Assembly (NCBI RefSeq): GCF_000526995.1
Contig: NZ_AZUI01000001.1
Span: forward strand, 1,116,001-1,180,000
Direction: 5' to 3'
Source of the DNA: Lacrimispora indolis DSM 755
GTDB taxonomy: Bacteria; Bacillota; Clostridia; Lachnospirales; Lachnospiraceae
Length of the DNA: 64,000 bases
Shown here: one piece after another, positions 51,533 to 60,965 of the stretch
Layout: each line of letters opens with the position of its first letter
How positions within the stretch are numbered: position 1 is the first letter of the stretch
The notes under the pieces: generated by a model
What the model saw: the letters and a program-made list of their open reading frames with translations, nothing else
Databases searched by the model: none
Told to the model about the DNA's origin: nothing
Made by a program: the position numbers and the translations under genes

Positions 51533-51598
51533 ATCGTTCTTAAATTAAATTAAACCATTTTCCGTAAAAAATCAAGTACTTTTTAAAAAATATTTTCC

Positions 51599-52462
51599 TT
51601 AAGCTTTTCCAACTGAACCAAATAGTTCCATCTTTTCTTTTACAGTGGCTTTAATTGCCTCAGTTCCTGGGGCCAAAAGTTTACGTGGATCAAAGCCCTT
51701 GCCTTCCAAATCCTTGCCAGCCTCAATATACTTACGGGTAGCATCTGCAAAGGAAAGCTGACACTCTGTATTTACATTGATCTTTGCAACGCCAAGGCTG
51801 ATAGCCTTCTTGATCTGATCTTCCGGAATGCCTGTCCCGCCGTGAAGCACCAGAGGCATGTCCCCTACTTTATCCTTTATGGCAGCCAGTGTATCAAAGC
51901 TTAAACCTGCCCAGTTTGCAGGATACTTTCCGTGAATATTGCCGATTCCTGCTGCCAGCATGGTCACGCCTAAGTCTGCTACCTGCTTGCACTCATCAGG
52001 ATCTGCGCATTCGCCCATACCCACAACGCCGTCTTCCTCGCCGCCGATGGAACCAACTTCTGCTTCAATGGAGAGTCCTTTTTCAGCGCAGACCTTCACA
52101 AGCTCCGTGGTCTTTTCCACATTCTCAGCAATGGGATAATGGGAACCATCGAACATGATGGAAGAAAATCCAGCTTCAATGCACTTATAGCAGCCGTCAT
52201 AGGAACCATGGTCCAGATGAAGGGCTACGGGAACTGTAATATTTAATTCTTCGATCATGGCCTTTACCATAGCAGTTACGGTCTTATAGCCTGTCATGTA
52301 TTTGCCAGCACCTTCGGAAACACCCAGAATAACCGGGGATTTCAGCTCTTCGGCTGTCTGTAAAACAGCTTTCGTCCACTCAAGGTTGTTGATGTTGAAC
52401 TGTCCAACTGCATACTTTCCGTCTCTTGCCTTTTCAAGCATTTCTTTTGCTGAAACTAACAT
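51599..52462 (-). CDS. fba: Class II fructose-bisphosphate aldolase
   Basis: 287 residues from the ATG at 52462, placed behind GGAGGTTTGTG; an upstream in-frame ATG in the ORF is rejected as leader. The zinc/catalytic motif HLDHG is at 82-86 (Asp84 catalytic, His85 zinc), GSHYPIAENVEKT near 112, and LHGGTGIP near 206. It cleaves fructose-1,6-bisphosphate to DHAP and glyceraldehyde-3-phosphate in glycolysis. Related GatY/KbaY aldolases act on tagatose bisphosphate; gene isolation and length favour Fba. It is transcribed alone from its own promoter. Confidence 0.93.
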   Translation of the reverse strand: MLVSAKEMLEKARDGKYAVGQFNINNLEWTKAVLQTAEELKSPVILGVSEGAGKYMTGYKTVTAMVKAMIEELNITVPVALHLDHGSYDGCYKCIEAGFSSIMFDGSHYPIAENVEKTTELVKVCAEKGLSIEAEVGSIGGEEDGVVGMGECADPDECKQVADLGVTMLAAGIGNIHGKYPANWAGLSFDTLAAIKDKVGDMPLVLHGGTGIPEDQIKKAISLGVAKINVNTECQLSFADATRKYIEAGKDLEGKGFDPRKLLAPGTEAIKATVKEKMELFGSVGKA

Positions 52463-52504
52463 ATCACAAACCTCCATTTTAAATTTTTCTCTTATATCCT
52501 TTTT

Positions 52505-52532
52505 ATTATATACCATCTTACCTTATTTGGAA
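52505..52532 (-). promoter_or_regulatory. Promoter of the aldolase gene
   Basis: On the minus strand TTCCAA (52532-52527), 16 bases, TATAAT (52510-52505), about 40 bases before the start codon. Confidence 0.6.
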
Positions 52533-52576
52533 AGAATAATTTTTCCAGATTGTCATTTTTATAACGAAGTTACATT

Positions 52577-52605
52577 TTGCTTTCATCCGTACTTTGCTTT
52601 ATAAT
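52577..52605 (+). promoter_or_regulatory. Promoter of the MATE exporter gene
   Basis: TTGCTT (52577-52582), 17 bases, TATAAT (52600-52605), about 35 bases before the MATE start codon. Confidence 0.7.
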
Positions 52606-52641
52606 AAATATAAGTTACAAATACATGATAGGAGATTTTTT

Positions 52642-54051
52642 ATGAAACGAATGATGAGAAAGGGCATTTTCCACCCCCTGGACTCTGAAACCACAGAAAT
52701 GCTGGAACACCAGAAAAAGCCGGATTTGTTTTCTGGAAAGCAGCTGCGCCAGTTGATTTTTCCCCTTGTGGTGGAACAGATACTGGCTGTTTTTATGGGA
52801 ATGGCCGATACCATCATGGTGGCCTCCTGCGGAGAGGAAGCCGTGTCAGGCATATCCATCGTGGACACCATAAACGTCCTTTTGATCGGATTGTTCGGGG
52901 CAATGGCTGCCGGAGGTTCTGTCGTAACGGCCCAGTACATCGGCAGAAAGGATGAAAAAAGCGTTGCCAGGGCCGCAGGCCAGCTATTCCTGGCCATAGG
53001 AGGGCTTTCCATTTTTCTTATGGCAGTGACCCTTATCTTTAACCAGCAGCTGTTAAGGCTCATATACGGCAATATCGGTCACGAGGTTATGGAAAACGGA
53101 CGGGTCTATTTCTACATATCCTCCCTTTCCTATCCGTTCCTGGCATTTTATAACAGCAGCGCAGCCCTTTTCAGAACTTCCGGAAACTCCAAGGTCTCCA
53201 TGCAGGTCTCTCTGGCCGCCAACATCTGCAATATTGCGGGAAACGCCCTGCTGATCTACGGCTTTCAAATGGGTGTGGCAGGCGCCGGGCTTTCCACCCT
53301 GTTTTCCAGAATCTTATCTGCAGTGGTCATGGTGATCCTTCTCCGGAAGCAGAACCATTTCCCAATAGAGTTCCGCTTAAAGGTTGACAAGACCATGCTG
53401 CGCCAGATCCTCTATATCGGCATACCAAACGGCCTGGAGAACAGCATTTTCCAGCTTGGAAAGCTTCTCCTGTCCAGTCTGACCGCCAGCTTCGGCACCA
53501 TGGCTATTGCTGCAAATGCGGTAGCCAGCACCATATGCGGCCTGGAAACCATACCGGCCAACGCCATAGGCATCGCCTTAGTAACGGTAGTTGGGCAGTG
53601 CATTGGGGCGGGAGAACTGAAACAGGCCCGGAAATATATGGGAAAGCTCTTAAAAACGGCATATATCTGGCTGCTGGTATTAAACCTTTCCATCATACCA
53701 TTTTTGAAGCCAATATCCAACATGTTCCATTTATCCGGCGAGACCAGCGCCCTGGCCGTCAAGCTGATGCTTTACCACAGCATCTGCTGCATGCTGATCC
53801 ATCCCCTGTCCTTTTGCTTAACCAACGGCCTGCGCGCCGCCAATGACGTCCGTTTCACCATGACAGTGTCCATCTGTTCCATGTGGATCTGCCGGATCGT
53901 CCTTGCCTACGTACTGAGCCTGTATTTCGGTCTGGGCCTCATGGGAATCTGGATCGCCATGACCATTGACTGGCTGGTGCGCGCCATTTTCTTCTCCACC
54001 CGGGTCTTAAGCGGAAAATGGTGCCGGTATGCCAACCGGAACATGAATTAG
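52642..54051 (+). CDS. MATE-family multidrug/toxin exporter
   Basis: 469 residues from the ATG at 52642 (TAGGAGA upstream). About 12 membrane helices follow a polar N-terminus of about 35 residues. Two homologous halves of the MATE fold can be traced, e.g. LIFPLVVEQILAVFMGMADT in helix 1 and LYIGIPNGLENSIFQLGKL in helix 7. It exports cationic compounds using Na+ or H+. It is a single gene; its stop codon overlaps the convergent thrC stop by 4 bases, without a terminator between. Substrate unknown. Confidence 0.93.
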   Translation: MKRMMRKGIFHPLDSETTEMLEHQKKPDLFSGKQLRQLIFPLVVEQILAVFMGMADTIMVASCGEEAVSGISIVDTINVLLIGLFGAMAAGGSVVTAQYIGRKDEKSVARAAGQLFLAIGGLSIFLMAVTLIFNQQLLRLIYGNIGHEVMENGRVYFYISSLSYPFLAFYNSSAALFRTSGNSKVSMQVSLAANICNIAGNALLIYGFQMGVAGAGLSTLFSRILSAVVMVILLRKQNHFPIEFRLKVDKTMLRQILYIGIPNGLENSIFQLGKLLLSSLTASFGTMAIAANAVASTICGLETIPANAIGIALVTVVGQCIGAGELKQARKYMGKLLKTAYIWLLVLNLSIIPFLKPISNMFHLSGETSALAVKLMLYHSICCMLIHPLSFCLTNGLRAANDVRFTMTVSICSMWICRIVLAYVLSLYFGLGLMGIWIAMTIDWLVRAIFFSTRVLSGKWCRYANRNMN

Positions 54052-55532
54052 CTTAAAAAGCTTTCCACTGCTTCCTTCATCTTATCCCCATCGCATTCGG
54101 TACTATGGCGTACCGGTGCGGTGCGGATTTCTTCCACTGCCTGAGGAACGGGAACCCCGGATAACTCTGCCAGATGATCGATGATCCGGAATTCATCAGG
54201 CTCTTCCTGCTTCCCTTCAATGGCTTCCAGAACGCTTCTTGAGAATTTATAGGGGCTTGCCGTGGAAGCAATGATATTCTTTGCCTGATCCTTTGTTTCC
54301 GCCTTGTATTGGTCATATACACATGCAGCCACACCGGTATGGGGATCGATCAGATAGCCGGTATCCTCAAAAACCTTCTTAATAACTGCCCCGGTTTCCT
54401 CTTCTCCTGCAAAACCTCCCATAAAATCTTCCATAAAGTGCTTCATACCGGTGGTTACTGTATAGCTGCCTTTATCACCCAGTTCCTTCATAAGAACCGC
54501 ATTGGCCTCTGCATCACATCCGGCACTTAAATAAATCAGGCGCTCTAAGTTGCTGGATATTAAAATATCCATGGACGGAGAACTGGTGAGAATAAAGTCC
54601 CGGTTCCTGTCATAAGTCCCGGTCTGGAAGAAATCATAAAGAACCTTATTTTCATTGGAGGCACAGATAAGGGTCTTAATGGGAACCCCCATCTGCTTTG
54701 CCAAATAGGCGGCCAGAATGTTTCCAAAGTTTCCAGTAGGCACGGTAACATTGATCTCTTCTCTGTCAGAAATCTCTTCACAGGCAAGGAGCTTTGCATA
54801 GGCATAGACATAATACACCACCTGGGGAACCAGCCTGCCGATGTTAATGGAGTTAGCGGAAGACAGCTGAAAGCCCTTTTCATCCAGTTTGCGGGCAAAC
54901 TCCTTATCTCCGAATATCCTTTTGACACCTGTCTGAGCGTCATCAAAATTTCCATGAATGGCGGCCACATGGGTATTTTCCCCTTTCTGGGTTACCATCT
55001 GAAGTTCCTGAACACGGCTCACTCCATCCTTTGGATAGAACACGATGATTTCCGTCCCTTCCACATCGGCAAAACCAGCCATAGCGGCCTTTCCTGTGTC
55101 ACCGGAGGTAGCGGTAAGGATCACGATTTTATTTTTCACCTGATTCTTTTTTGCAGCAGCAGTCATCAGGTGAGGGAGAATGGAAAGGGCCATATCTTTA
55201 AATGCAATGGTGCTTCCATGATATAATTCCAGATAATAGGCTCCGTCAGCCTTGGCAAGAGGCGCAATCTCCTCTGTATCGAATTTGCTGTCATAAGCCC
55301 GTTCAATACAGCTCTTTAACTCCTCTTCTGTGTAATCCGTAAGGTACAGCTTCATAACCTCATAGGCTGTCTCCTGATATGTCATTTCCGACAGCTCCTT
55401 CATGGATTTGTCAAGCTTTGGGATAAAACACGGCATGAACAGGCCGCCGTCTTCCGCCAGCCCTTTTAAGATTGCCTGGGAAGCTGTCAGGCCGGCCTCT
55501 TTGCCCCTGGTACTTTGATAGGATATTTCCAT
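54048..55532 (-). CDS. thrC: Threonine synthase
   Basis: 494 residues, the long (bacterial/fungal-like) ThrC form. The PLP lysine is K112 in HGSTIAFKDMA, and the phosphate loop is TSGDTGKAAMAGF near residue 145. The N-terminus SYQSTRGKEAGLTASQAILK is typical. It converts O-phosphohomoserine to threonine. It is transcribed alone from the promoter at 55591-55619; no T-box or other leader was seen. The stop codons of thrC and the MATE gene overlap. Confidence 0.95.
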   Translation of the reverse strand: MEISYQSTRGKEAGLTASQAILKGLAEDGGLFMPCFIPKLDKSMKELSEMTYQETAYEVMKLYLTDYTEEELKSCIERAYDSKFDTEEIAPLAKADGAYYLELYHGSTIAFKDMALSILPHLMTAAAKKNQVKNKIVILTATSGDTGKAAMAGFADVEGTEIIVFYPKDGVSRVQELQMVTQKGENTHVAAIHGNFDDAQTGVKRIFGDKEFARKLDEKGFQLSSANSINIGRLVPQVVYYVYAYAKLLACEEISDREEINVTVPTGNFGNILAAYLAKQMGVPIKTLICASNENKVLYDFFQTGTYDRNRDFILTSSPSMDILISSNLERLIYLSAGCDAEANAVLMKELGDKGSYTVTTGMKHFMEDFMGGFAGEEETGAVIKKVFEDTGYLIDPHTGVAACVYDQYKAETKDQAKNIIASTASPYKFSRSVLEAIEGKQEEPDEFRIIDHLAELSGVPVPQAVEEIRTAPVRHSTECDGDKMKEAVESFLS

Positions 55533-55590
55533 GGTATGTTATTCCTTTCCTGCTCTCTCATAATATCAATGGATCAAAAACCTTGCCAGC

Positions 55591-55619
55591 ATTGTAGCAC
55601 ACTTTCTTTAAGGGCGCAA
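55591..55619 (-). promoter_or_regulatory. Promoter of thrC
   Basis: On the minus strand TTGCGC (55619-55614), 17 bases, TACAAT (55596-55591), about 60 bases before the ATG. The short leader leaves no room for a T-box. Confidence 0.65.
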
Positions 55620-55741
55620 GAAAAAAGGGCAAAAAGTTTCCATCTAACGGACGAATGTATTCACACCAGAGACACAAGGGTTCCATTTTTATTCTCTATA
55701 TGGTAAGATACAACCATGGATACAGAAAGGAGACAGCTTCA

Positions 55742-56542
55742 TTGAGATACGAACACATGCTGACAGGGATCTTTATAAGCCGGCCTAACCGTTTTATTGC
55801 CCACGTCCTGATTTCAAAAGAGGGGTATGGAGAAGCGGAAGTGATCTGTCATGTTAAAAATACAGGGCGCTGCCGGGAGTTACTCATCCCCGGCGTTAAG
55901 GTGCTGGTGCAGTTTCATCCAGAGGCCGCGGCCCTTGGAAGAAGGACAGAATACTCTTTGATCGGCGTATGGAAGGAACGGGAAAGGGGCGGGCCGCTCC
56001 TCATCAATATGGATTCCCAGGCCCCCAATCAGGCAGCGTACGAGTGGCTGCAATCCTCCCGGGAAAATTCTCCCCTGCCTTTTCACCAGGCGGAGGATAC
56101 GCTTTCCCTTTTCCGTCCGGTCATAAAGGACATCAGACGGGAAGTTACCTACGACCAGTCACGGTTCGATCTGGCTTTTCAGGCAGTTCTGCCTGGAAAA
56201 CGGGAAACCCATGGGCAGAAAATCCCTGCATTCATGGAGGTTAAGGGTGTCACCCTGGAAGAAAAAGGCCTTGCCATGTTTCCTGATGCGCCGACGGTGC
56301 GGGGAGTAAAACACATGGAGGAGCTTATTAATGCCCACAGGGAAGGATATGAAGCTTATATCCTGTTTGTCATCCAGATGAAAGAGATGGAGGCATTTAC
56401 GCCAAATAAAAAAACGCATCCGGAATTTGCGGAAGCGTTAAAAAGGGCGAAGGAGGCAGGCGTCCATATTTTAGCATATGACTGTGTTGTTACGGAGGAT
56501 TCCCTCTCCCTGGACATGCCGATCCCGGTCTATCTGACGTGA
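55742..56542 (+). CDS. sfsA: SfsA-family DNA/RNA nuclease-like protein
   Basis: 266 residues when started at the TTG at 55742, which has AAAGGAG nine bases upstream and yields the family N-terminus RYEHMLTGIFISRPNRF; the nearest ATG is five codons later and poorly placed. An OB-fold N-terminal part and a PD-(D/E)XK-like C-terminal part are present (VEVKGVTLEEKGLAMFPDAP with ARGVKH-type RGVKHMEEL). It was first named sugar fermentation stimulation protein; the role is unsettled. GNTGRC-like HVKNTGRCRELLIPG is the main signature. It is divergent from thrC. Confidence 0.92.
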   Translation: MRYEHMLTGIFISRPNRFIAHVLISKEGYGEAEVICHVKNTGRCRELLIPGVKVLVQFHPEAAALGRRTEYSLIGVWKERERGGPLLINMDSQAPNQAAYEWLQSSRENSPLPFHQAEDTLSLFRPVIKDIRREVTYDQSRFDLAFQAVLPGKRETHGQKIPAFMEVKGVTLEEKGLAMFPDAPTVRGVKHMEELINAHREGYEAYILFVIQMKEMEAFTPNKKTHPEFAEALKRAKEAGVHILAYDCVVTEDSLSLDMPIPVYLT

Positions 56543-56633
56543 TATGTGAGGAAGGTTTCAACGGACTTGTTGTGGTAACCGTTGGAAACCGCTGTTACGG
56601 AGTATATAGACCCTAGCTGAATAGAGGAAAATA

Positions 56634-56654
56634 AACGCAGCGTCACGCTGCGTT
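56634..56654 (-). terminator. Terminator of the SPFH/zinc-ribbon/TPM operon
   Basis: A perfect 9-bp stem AACGCAGCG/CGCTGCGTT with a 3-base loop, followed on the minus strand by TTTATTTTCC. It lies 80 bases beyond the TPM gene stop and may also stop sfsA transcripts. Confidence 0.75.
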
Positions 56655-56734
56655 CATTAGACATCCATATTAGAATTTTGATTCGGTTAAAAAAACAGGA
56701 GCATCGCTTTTGACATGGAATCATGATTATTTAA

Positions 56735-57646
56735 TTAAAATTTCCGACCTCCGCCTCCCATAGTGCGTCCGGAGGAAGTATGGGTAGTACTCCTGCCGCC
56801 GGAGGAAAAACCGCCTCCGCCCCGGCCTGTATTCCCCTGATTCCGGGGAATGATCATATAGGTCACGGTTTTGTTCACCAGATGGTCGAACTGGTCCGAA
56901 TACCGGAACTGACAGTTTGCACGATAGGCCATCAGTGAGTTCTTAGCCCCGCCTCTCTCCTTTTTCATGGAATACCGGCTGGTTACTCCCCCGCAGGCTG
57001 AAGCCGCCGCAATAAGCCCGATAAGGGCTGCTAAAGCTGCCTCATACCACCGGATGCTGCGGTAAACACTTATTTTTCCTGTCTCTTTATCATAATTATA
57101 CTGTCCTCCTGGAATTCCGGCCTTATAATATTTGGTCACACCATCCAGAAAGCTCCCGGCACAGGCTCCGTAATTCTGATTGCTTATCTCGTCATAAGCG
57201 GAATCCAGAATGGAATTCCAGCGCTTATCCGTTAAAAAGCGGTTCATCTTTCCTACCGGAAGGATGTAAAGCTCCCGGTTATCCATGTCAATCAGGAACA
57301 ATACCCCGCTGTAATCCTTCCCAACTCCATAGGCTCCTCTTATGTAGAAATCCTCCGCATATTGTCCGGCCGACTTTCCACCTGCCTGGTCTGTGGTTGT
57401 AATCACCACATCCATATTCATATCTTTTCTCATCGCCTGGATCTGAGTTTCAAATGTTTCTATTTCTTCCTGGGAAAATAGTCCGGCATCATCATATACC
57501 CGTTTTTCACTTAAAGCACCTCCCGGACTCTGGCTTTCGGCAAAAGCTTTCATGCCGCCGGAAAGAACGATCAGAAACAGAAGAACCATAAACAGTAAAA
57601 CGGTTACCCGGCTTATCCCAAGGAACAGTCCCTTTGTTTTCGTCAT
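56735..57646 (-). CDS. TPM-domain membrane protein (YgcG/YdjH type)
   Basis: 303 residues from the ATG at 57646, which overlaps the zinc-ribbon gene stop by 4 bases (ATGA). An N-terminal membrane segment (12-30) with a possible cleavage after AFA (36) precedes the TPM domain (about 45-170, YDDAGLFSQEEIETFETQI and GVLFLIDMDNRELYI). A second membrane segment near 185-205 and a Gly/Ser-rich tail (GRGGGGFSSGGRS, ending MGGGGRKF) follow. The TPM domain faces outside and is thought to serve in membrane or photosystem protein maintenance. Last gene of a three-gene operon. Confidence 0.88.
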   Translation of the reverse strand: MTKTKGLFLGISRVTVLLFMVLLFLIVLSGGMKAFAESQSPGGALSEKRVYDDAGLFSQEEIETFETQIQAMRKDMNMDVVITTTDQAGGKSAGQYAEDFYIRGAYGVGKDYSGVLFLIDMDNRELYILPVGKMNRFLTDKRWNSILDSAYDEISNQNYGACAGSFLDGVTKYYKAGIPGGQYNYDKETGKISVYRSIRWYEAALAALIGLIAAASACGGVTSRYSMKKERGGAKNSLMAYRANCQFRYSDQFDHLVNKTVTYMIIPRNQGNTGRGGGGFSSGGRSTTHTSSGRTMGGGGRKF

Positions 57647-58713
57647 ATCAGATACCCCACAATCAACATGGCAAGAAATACGGGCAGGAATATTTCCATA
57701 AACAGAAGCATCAGTTTGTTCCGGTCCACAGGAAGCTTGCCGCATACCTTACCGGTCTGCCCATTCACTGTAAAATAATACATCTGGTCCTTTGCCCCAT
57801 CGTGGTAGGTAAGGGTCCACACAGGCAAAAGTGCATACTCCCATCGTTCATCCTCCAGGTGGATGGATTGATTCTGAACCCTCACAGAATCATAGGAGGT
57901 AATGCTGTTTTTTAAAGACTGCTCGGCAAACAGGCGCACCTCTGATTTTACTTCCTCAGAGAATTCCTGCTCTCCCATGTCCCGCCGTTCTGCCACAAAG
58001 CCGGAAAGATATCCCATGGAAAAGGGCTTCATTTTCTCCGTTTCAAAAGGCAGCACGCCCTCCACCAGCTCCCGGTTGGACTTTTTGAGGGCATTACGGG
58101 GCACGAATTTCACGGGCATAGAACCTTCCCTGCGGACATCATAGGTCTGAGTTTCCGTATAGCGGCGGTCACCGCTCACCCATACCCTCAGACGGTCCGC
58201 TTTTGCATTTAAGCTTCCCTCCGCCCGGCAGCTGTAAAGCATGTAAGGAAAATATACGCCGGAAATCTTCTCAATCTGGTCTTCACTGTAAAAAGCCTTT
58301 GGAACAAACCGTTTCTTTTTCATCCATTGCTCAAAGATTTCCACTGCCCGCTTCTTTTCCATTGCAAATGGAACCACATAGTCCGGATGGAATTCTCCGG
58401 ACAGCCTGCCCGATAAGATCACCGGGTTATGGCAATAGTAGCAGAAGGTCGCTGCAGTGGTCTCATCCGTCACGATTTCGGCGCCGCAGCTTGGGCAGGC
58501 ATAAAGGACAGGCTCTCCGCCCTGTTTCTTTGCCTTGGGTGCCTCCGGCTCCCTGCTTTTCTTTTCTGACTTAGGCTCCTGCGGCTCCCCGCTCTCTGTT
58601 TCTTTCTGGTTGAATTCTGATAAGCAGTATTCACAAGCATACTTCTGCTTTTTCGGATCAAAGATAAGCGGCCCGCCGCAATTTGGACATTTATAGCTTA
58701 TGATCTCACTCAT
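57643..58713 (-). CDS. Double zinc-ribbon membrane-anchored protein (YdjG type)
   Basis: 356 residues from the ATG at 58713, overlapping the SPFH gene stop by 4 bases. Two zinc ribbons are at the N-terminus: C9/C12/C27/C30 and C73/C76/C91/C94, joined by a Lys/Glu/Pro-rich linker (35-66). The middle is a soluble beta-rich domain with charged repeats, and a C-terminal hydrophobic helix (near 336-356) anchors it in the membrane. It resembles Bacillus YdjG, which works with the SPFH protein YdjI and TPM protein YdjH near PspA. Its biochemical role is unknown. Confidence 0.85.
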   Translation of the reverse strand: MSEIISYKCPNCGGPLIFDPKKQKYACEYCLSEFNQKETESGEPQEPKSEKKSREPEAPKAKKQGGEPVLYACPSCGAEIVTDETTAATFCYYCHNPVILSGRLSGEFHPDYVVPFAMEKKRAVEIFEQWMKKKRFVPKAFYSEDQIEKISGVYFPYMLYSCRAEGSLNAKADRLRVWVSGDRRYTETQTYDVRREGSMPVKFVPRNALKKSNRELVEGVLPFETEKMKPFSMGYLSGFVAERRDMGEQEFSEEVKSEVRLFAEQSLKNSITSYDSVRVQNQSIHLEDERWEYALLPVWTLTYHDGAKDQMYYFTVNGQTGKVCGKLPVDRNKLMLLFMEIFLPVFLAMLIVGYLI

Positions 58714-59924
58714 GGTCTTGGTTTTCCACACTCCGAACAAAATCTGCCATTGTTTACAGTTTTACATTCACAGGTCCATGTTCCTGACGGCTTTGGATTT
58801 CCGCATTCCGGACAGAACTTTCCTGTATTCACACTTCCGCAGCCGCAGGTCCATGGGCTTTCCAAAGGGCTTTCGGTCTTACCCGCTCCGCTTACCGGAG
58901 TCCGCTCCATGGAATTATCCTGCTGGGCCCGGTTCATCTGCATCTGCTGATAATTGGCACTTGAAGCTGCTCCCATAAAGCCGCCGCCAGTGTTCATTCC
59001 CATGTTCATTCCCATAAATCCTGCCATGGAACCATTGGCATTGCTTCCTGCCGCTTCAATACCTCTGGCCACTGCTCCCTGCACATAGCCCTCCCTGACC
59101 CCGGGATCGCCAAGCATGGCACCCTGGTTGCGCATCTGGATCAGTTTCTTTGATTCCTCATCATAGGAAATACTGGCGATTCCCACGGACTGGATCTCAA
59201 TTCCTCTCTGGTCCTTCCACTGGTCATCAAGGACACCCGCCATATACTGTCCCAGTTCCCTTCCTTTTGAAGCTACATAAGAGATCCGGATGCCATCGGC
59301 GGACATCTGGTTGATCGATGACTGAAGAGCCTCTAAAAACTCAGATAAATACTGGGCATTGATGTCATCCACCTCGACCCGGGAAGCATTTTTCGGTATG
59401 GCTTCCCCATAGAATAACAGAGGGTCTGTCACCTTGATGGAATAGGTTCCGTGGGCCCGCAAAAACAGCTCCGCATTATAAAACTGATCAAAATAGTTGA
59501 TGGGATTGGGCGTACCGAACTTGATCCCTTTAATCTCCTGTAAATTGATGAAATACACCCTCTGGGAAGTGGGTGTCTGGCCGCCGAAGCGGATCCGGTC
59601 AAAGGATTCCTTTATTGCCTCATCAAACTGACCGTTAAAGAGGGATGGAAGGGAAGAATTTTTCACGGTAAAATAACCTGGTTCTCCGGTGTAATCAATT
59701 ACCTTTCCGCCATCGACCAAAATCATAAACTGATTGGGGTAAACATGAATCACGGAACCATCAGATACCGTATATTCTGTGCTTTTTGTATTGGATCCCT
59801 TCCGGATCTTCACTCCGCTGGTGAATACGGTCTGATCTCCCATATTGCCTGCTTCTATCACTTCAAGCCACTGGTCTGCCAGTGAACCTCCTACTGCGGT
59901 AGTAAGCGCCTTAACAATTCCCAT
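58710..59924 (-). CDS. SPFH-domain protein with C-terminal zinc ribbons (YdjI type)
   Basis: 404 residues. It begins with the SPFH (virion core/YdjI-like) domain (about 1-260, IHVYPNQFMILVDGGKVIDY), a Gly/Met/Asn-rich linker (AGFMGMNMGMNTGGGFMGAA) and two CxC/CxxC zinc ribbons near 358-404 (CGCGSVNTGKFCPECG and CECKTVNNGRFCSECG). No transmembrane helix is seen, so it is probably a peripheral scaffold like flotillins. It is the first gene of an operon with the zinc-ribbon and TPM proteins, coupled by ATGA overlaps. GAGGAGG precedes the ATG. Confidence 0.88.
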   Translation of the reverse strand: MGIVKALTTAVGGSLADQWLEVIEAGNMGDQTVFTSGVKIRKGSNTKSTEYTVSDGSVIHVYPNQFMILVDGGKVIDYTGEPGYFTVKNSSLPSLFNGQFDEAIKESFDRIRFGGQTPTSQRVYFINLQEIKGIKFGTPNPINYFDQFYNAELFLRAHGTYSIKVTDPLLFYGEAIPKNASRVEVDDINAQYLSEFLEALQSSINQMSADGIRISYVASKGRELGQYMAGVLDDQWKDQRGIEIQSVGIASISYDEESKKLIQMRNQGAMLGDPGVREGYVQGAVARGIEAAGSNANGSMAGFMGMNMGMNTGGGFMGAASSANYQQMQMNRAQQDNSMERTPVSGAGKTESPLESPWTCGCGSVNTGKFCPECGNPKPSGTWTCECKTVNNGRFCSECGKPRP

Positions 59925-59955
59925 GTTATTTCCTCCTCAACAATATTATTTTCCC

Positions 59956-60104
59956 GGTTCCTGATCGCCATTCAACCCTCGCAACCATGAGCAAGCTCAT
60001 CTTCGCTCCCTTTCGCTCACCATATCATGAACCTGCGGTTCCTGATCGTCATTCGCCGCTCGCGCCCATGAGCAAGCTCATCTTCGCTCCCTTCCGCTCA
60101 TTAT
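59956..60104. repeat. 81-bp tandem direct repeat (1.8 copies) with internal palindromes
   Basis: Unit 1 is 59956-60036 and unit 2 is 60037 to about 60103. They start GGTTCCTGATCG-CATTC and share CATGAGCAAGCTCATCTTCG then CTCCCTT-CGCTCA, with scattered substitutions. Each unit contains the palindrome ATGAGC-AA-GCTCAT, and the junction contains GAACC-TGC-GGTTC. It is in the 201-base gap upstream of the SPFH operon and behind nfo. Confidence 0.9.
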
Positions 60105-60125
60105 ACTACACCATTAAACGGTTGG

Positions 60126-60953
60126 CTATACAGATTCCCTCATCATGGCAATTTCTTTGGCATAGCCGGAAAGGTCATTGGGTGTTTCTAAATAAAAGGG
60201 AAGGTCCTTTAAGGCCGGATGGACCGTGATCCGTTTTAGAGCCTCAAAGCCTATAAAGCCTTCACCGATCTTTGCATGGCGGTCCTTGTGGGCTCCCAGA
60301 GGGTTCTGGCTGTCATTCAAATGAATGGCCTTCAATTTATGAAGTCCGATGACCCGGTCAAACCGGTTTAAGACCCCGTCTAAATCCCCCACAATGTCAT
60401 AGCCCCCATCCCATACGTGGCATGTATCCAGGCAGACTCCCATATGGTCTTTTTGCTCCACCCGGTCCAGGATCTCCTTAAGCTCTTCAAATTCCCTTCC
60501 CACCTCGCTGCCCTTTCCGGACATTGTTTCCAAAAGCACGGTGGTATGTTGCTGCGGCGTCAGAACCTGATTAAGCATATCCGAAATAAAGCATATGCCA
60601 GCTTCTGTTCCCTGTCCCACATGGCTTCCCGGGTGGAAATTATAGCAGTTTCCGGGAGTGTATTCCATCCGGTCCAGATCATCCTTCATGGTGTCTCTGG
60701 CAAGGGAACGAAGCCCTTCATTGGGAGAGCAGGCATTTAAGGTATAGGGAGCATGAGCCAGAATCCTCTCAATCCCGTGGTCCCTGGCAAAGTCTAAGTA
60801 ACGGTTTACATCCTCCGGATTCATGGCCTTGGCCCTGGTCCCTCTGGGATTTCTGGTGAAAAACTGAAAGGTATTGGCATCAATCTTCACAGCCTCCTTC
60901 CCCATGGCAAAATAGCCTTTTGAGGAAGACAGATGACATCCGATCGTAAGCAT
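60126..60953 (-). CDS. nfo: Endonuclease IV (AP endonuclease)
   Basis: 275 residues, normal for Nfo. Zinc-site motifs are visible: [10 protein letters not shown] near residue 30, [10 protein letters not shown] near 65, [12 protein letters not shown] near 141, [13 protein letters not shown] near 174, and [20 protein letters not shown] near 211. The enzyme incises DNA 5' to abasic sites in base-excision repair. It is the last gene behind an ABC-2 exporter, 12 bases away, though the functions need not be related. Confidence 0.96.
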   Translation of the reverse strand: MLTIGCHLSSSKGYFAMGKEAVKIDANTFQFFTRNPRGTRAKAMNPEDVNRYLDFARDHGIERILAHAPYTLNACSPNEGLRSLARDTMKDDLDRMEYTPGNCYNFHPGSHVGQGTEAGICFISDMLNQVLTPQQHTTVLLETMSGKGSEVGREFEELKEILDRVEQKDHMGVCLDTCHVWDGGYDIVGDLDGVLNRFDRVIGLHKLKAIHLNDSQNPLGAHKDRHAKIGEGFIGFEALKRITVHPALKDLPFYLETPNDLSGYAKEIAMMRESV

Positions 60954-60965
60954 AAAAACCTCCTG

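Noticed and set aside
55655..55741. 29-codon N-terminal extension of SfsA from an upstream ATG
   Set aside because: The extension has no homology to SfsA and no ribosome-binding site, while a TTG at 55742 is perfectly spaced from AAAGGAG.
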